Source: Accumulibacter sp. (GTDB lineage: Bacteria > Pseudomonadota > Gammaproteobacteria > Burkholderiales > Rhodocyclaceae). From it: a stretch of 7,877 nt of DNA. Shown here piece by piece: positions 6,888-7,877 of the stretch. The stretch covers positions 1 to 7,877 of the forward strand of contig JAISDL010000090.1 in assembly GCA_031264825.1 (NCBI GenBank), read 5' to 3'. A program made the translations under genes and the position numbers. The stretch's first letter is position 1; every line of letters starts with the position of its first letter. The notes under the pieces were generated by a model. The model was not told where the DNA came from, made no database searches, and saw only the letters and a list, made by a program, of their open reading frames with translations.

Positions 6888-6930
6888 ATCAGGAGACAGA
6901 TGTCAGGAGACGGGAGACAGATGAAAACCG
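6888..6930 (+). repeat. CAGGAGAC word-repeat block
   Basis: This block consists of alternating CAGGAGACAGATG, TCAGGAGACGGG and AGACAGATG words and ends with GAAAACCG. It contains a 20-nt exact match to the block after REP copy 1. Confidence 0.6.
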
Positions 6931-6948
6931 ACCGGTAGGAATGGCGGG

Positions 6949-6989
6949 TATAGGTTGGTGGTGAGCGAAGCGAACCCCAACGATTCCGC
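6949..6989 (+). repeat. REP-like palindromic element, copy 3
   Basis: GTATAG leads into GTTGGTGG, paired with ACCCCAAC (ending at 6981) apart from one inner position. The centre is GAGCGAAGCGA, as in copy 1. The trailing ATTCCGCAGG segment resembles that of copy 1. Confidence 0.7.
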
Positions 6990-6995
6990 AGGCCT

Positions 6996-7040
6996 ATCAG
7001 GAATCAGATGTCAGGAAACAGGAGACAGATGAAAACCGAT
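6996..7040 (+). repeat. CAGGAGAC word-repeat block
   Basis: Degenerate ATCAGGAATCAGATG, TCAGGAAACAGG and AGACAGATG words run into GAAAACCGAT. The last part joins directly to the GCGAAAG module, matching the order in the left island except for the hairpin and purine tract inserted there. Confidence 0.6.
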
Positions 7041-7072
7041 TTCAACCGCGAAAGGCGCAAAAGACGCGAAAG
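7030..7072 (+). repeat. GCGAAAG module, second copy
   Basis: This 43-nt stretch aligns to 1075-1117 with 40 identical positions by hand alignment. It is the left arm of the long hairpin in the first island, but here no right arm follows, so the arm behaves as a module of its own. Confidence 0.65.
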
Positions 7073-7081
7073 TCTTTGTAG

Positions 7082-7101
7082 GGGCACGGCGTGCCGTGCC
7101 C
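7082..7101. repeat. GGGCACGGC palindrome, copy 1
   Basis: A perfect 9-bp stem, GGGCACGGC and GCCGTGCCC, surrounds GT. Its exact reverse complement lies at 7207-7226. It belongs to a palindrome type that often yields spurious RHAVPLQ or GTACRAQ translations. Confidence 0.65.
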
Positions 7102-7108
7102 TAAGGCG

Positions 7109-7164
7109 GTATAGGTTGGCGGTGAGCGTAGCGAACCCCAACGATTCCGTATGCGCAGGAATAA
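7109..7164 (+). repeat. REP-like palindromic element, copy 4
   Basis: GTATAG leads into GTTGGCGG, pairing with ACCCCAAC (ending at 7142) except at one inner position. The centre is GAGCGTAGCGA, giving a GTA triloop. The trailing ATTCCGTATGCGCAGGAATA matches the tail of copy 1 with two substitutions and one inserted base. Confidence 0.7.
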
Positions 7165-7206
7165 TGTGATAAGGCGGGTTGGAAATGGAATGAAACCCGA
7201 AACCCT

Positions 7207-7226
7207 GGGCACGGCACGCCGTGCCC
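7207..7226. repeat. GGGCACGGC palindrome, inverted copy
   Basis: This is the reverse complement of 7082-7101 over all 20 bases. The two copies enclose REP copy 4 and about 60 bp of unassigned DNA, giving a 145-bp unit with inverted ends. Whether the unit ever moved as a whole cannot be told from one locus. Confidence 0.6.
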
Positions 7227-7265
7227 CTGCGGTGGGATGGTATTCCTGGTGGGGTTTCGTCACTC

Positions 7266-7282
7266 CGGCGGCGAAGCCGCCG
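7266..7282. repeat. Perfect GAA-triloop hairpin
   Basis: CGGCGGC at 7266-7272 and GCCGCCG at 7276-7282 pair perfectly around GAA. The closing C-G pair with a GAA loop is the same cap found in REP copies 1 and 3. Confidence 0.6.
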
Positions 7283-7285
7283 CTC

Positions 7286-7315
7286 ACTGATCTGTCTCCT
7301 GACTCCTGATCCCTG
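7286..7315 (-). repeat. CAGGAGAC word-repeat block, reverse orientation
   Basis: Read on the minus strand, this stretch gives TCAGGGATCAGGAGTCAGG followed by AGACAGATC, the same vocabulary as the plus-strand blocks. It sits beside REP copy 5, which is also reversed, so the REP plus word-block pair is inverted as a unit. Confidence 0.55.
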
Positions 7316-7320
7316 AAATG

Positions 7321-7339
7321 GCTTGCGCTTCGCGCAAGC
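7321..7339. repeat. Perfect 8-bp hairpin, GAA triloop on the minus strand
   Basis: GCTTGCGC at 7321-7328 and GCGCAAGC at 7332-7339 flank TTC. On the minus strand the loop is GAA closed by C-G, as in the 7266-7282 hairpin. It lies between the reversed word block and REP copy 5. Confidence 0.6.
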
Positions 7340-7342
7340 GAG

Positions 7343-7376
7343 ACGTTGGGCATCGCTGCGCTCACCCCAACCTATA
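7343..7376 (-). repeat. REP-like palindromic element, copy 5 (reverse orientation)
   Basis: On the minus strand it reads GTATAG, GTTGGGG, then a GAGCGCAGCGA centre (GCA triloop), then GCCCAACG. The outer GTTGGG and CCCAAC arms pair. It is the only full copy in this orientation. About 12 bp to its right, ACAACGTTCCGCAGACG (7387-7403, plus orientation) looks like a detached REP tail. Confidence 0.7.
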
Positions 7377-7470
7377 CTTGGAGAGCCACAACGTTCCGCA
7401 GACGCGTGAATGACGGAATAGGGGGAATGGAGGATGGATTCCCGTACGCACGAACGTATGACATTACGAT

Positions 7471-7505
7471 TCCTCCCCTGACAAGGGGAGGGTAGGAGGG
7501 GTTTT
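7471..7505. repeat. CCTCCCC/GGGGAGG hairpin repeat
   Basis: CCTCCCC at 7472-7478 pairs with GGGGAGG at 7485-7491, followed by a GTAGGAGGGGTTTT tail. I recognise this as a widespread intergenic repeat type. It lies about 90 nt past the stop of the minus-strand 91-aa gene and could reduce read-through, but no T-run follows it in that direction, so I do not call it a terminator. Confidence 0.5.
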
Positions 7506-7580
7506 GAAGGCTTGGAATTACACCGAGCGACAATGACGAAGCGCCGATACCTTCCTCTCATTCATCCCTTGGTCCGCCAT

Positions 7581-7856
7581 TCATGGTGCATCGAGCCAAC
7601 CTGGGCCATAGACGGCGTCGGCGGGAGCGGTCTTCAAACCCACTTCCCGAACGAAATCCGCGCCCAAAACATCCTTGCACGCCATCAAAGTGTGGGCGGG
7701 GAGTTCGGCAAGCGCCATCCAAGCCCACGCGGTTTCCTCGTCGCCCGCATCCCCCGCATCCTGCGATTCGGCAAGATAGACGAGATTCATCCCGCCCTCG
7801 CGTAAAAGCGCTTCGCGCTCTTCGGCGGGCAGATAACTTTTAGGCATTTTTTCCAC
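7581..7856 (-). CDS. Small acidic protein of unknown function
   Basis: The 91-aa protein begins with GTG at 7856. I see no signal peptide, clear membrane segment or catalytic motif. It is rich in Ala, Glu and Asp, with a central helix-like AWAWMALAELPAHTLMACKD (43-62) and a Trp/Gly-rich end, YGPGWLDAP. I do not recognise the family. The case for a real gene rests on the strong ribosome binding site, GC-rich codon positions like those of its neighbours, and the sharp contrast with the repeat DNA beyond its stop. It does not read as translated repeat. An in-frame ATG at 7847 is the alternative start, giving 88 aa but poorer spacing. Whatever lies upstream is outside the window, so an operon cannot be judged. 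Confidence 0.65.
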   Translation of the reverse strand: MEKMPKSYLPAEEREALLREGGMNLVYLAESQDAGDAGDEETAWAWMALAELPAHTLMACKDVLGADFVREVGLKTAPADAVYGPGWLDAP

Positions 7857-7863
7857 GACATGA

Positions 7864-7869
7864 CTCCTT
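7864..7869 (-). promoter_or_regulatory. Shine-Dalgarno site for the 91-aa gene
   Basis: AAGGAG on the minus strand is 7 nt before GTG 7856 and 16 nt before ATG 7847. The spacing favours the GTG start. Confidence 0.7.
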
Positions 7870-7877
7870 GGATAAGG

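Larger units (their letters stand above)
6667..7580. other. Large gene-free interval made mostly of repeat modules
   Basis: More than 900 bp separate the divided transcription units, and I find no credible gene in it. The open frames present translate REP palindromes into strings such as GWAERSEAQ and RHAVPLQ, a known cause of spurious gene calls. Identified modules are listed separately. Unassigned stretches, including 7161-7206, 7227-7265, 7411-7470 and 7506-7580, show no recognisable RNA gene or binding site. Confidence 0.7.

Noticed and set aside
6854..7380. Repeated palindromes as a possible CRISPR array
   Set aside because: Copies are unevenly spaced, differ in sequence and orientation, and the DNA between them is itself repeat. 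There are no unique uniform spacers or cas genes.
7004..7561. A 185-codon minus-strand open frame in the right island
   Set aside because: It translates repeat modules (GWGERSDAQ, RGTACRAQ, PSPCQG), a classic source of false gene calls.

Overview
The window is a piece of a GC-rich bacterial chromosome holding five genes and two islands of palindromic intergenic repeats. Its centre, about 60% of the length, is a two-gene cyanophycin synthetase locus on the minus strand. Cyanophycin is an insoluble nitrogen store with a poly-aspartate backbone and arginine side chains. A CphA-like protein with an incomplete Mur ligase half (720 aa) is followed 7 bp later by a full-length CphA (867 aa). Paired genes of this kind are best known in Betaproteobacteria. 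The repeats occur in many unrelated environmental bacteria, so I do not assign a phylum.

Layout from left to right: (1) 1-109, a probable -10 box and leader; (2) 110-913 (+), a DUF1266 protein starting at GTG; (3) 914-1177, a repeat island between two convergent genes, ending in a long hairpin that may stop transcription from both sides; (4) 1178-1789 (-), a flavin reductase-like FMN-binding protein; (5) 1893-4496 (-), cphA; (6) 4504-6666 (-), the truncated paralogue cphA'; (7) 6667-7580, over 900 bp with no credible gene but at least four REP-like palindromes, two inverted copies of a second palindrome, several perfect hairpins and degenerate CAGGAGAC words; (8) 7581-7856 (-), a 91-aa protein of unknown function with a strong ribosome binding site.

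The two synthetases look complementary. The full CphA has an intact ATP-grasp (aspartate-adding) module and an intact Mur-type (arginine-adding) module, but its N-terminal domain reads HxxEL where an HxxEH metal-binding motif would be expected. CphA' keeps HxxEH and a recognisable ATP-grasp fold. Its Mur module has lost the C-terminal lobe and the conserved His, and the P-loop region is altered. I infer that CphA' may supply primers or regulate polymerisation while CphA makes the polymer. No cyanophycinase or isoaspartyl dipeptidase gene is present here.

The repeat islands are mosaics of the same modules in the same order at both ends of the window. Most of the REP palindromes are capped by GCGNAGC, the class of exceptionally stable GNA-triloop DNA mini-hairpin. 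No REP-associated transposase gene is visible.
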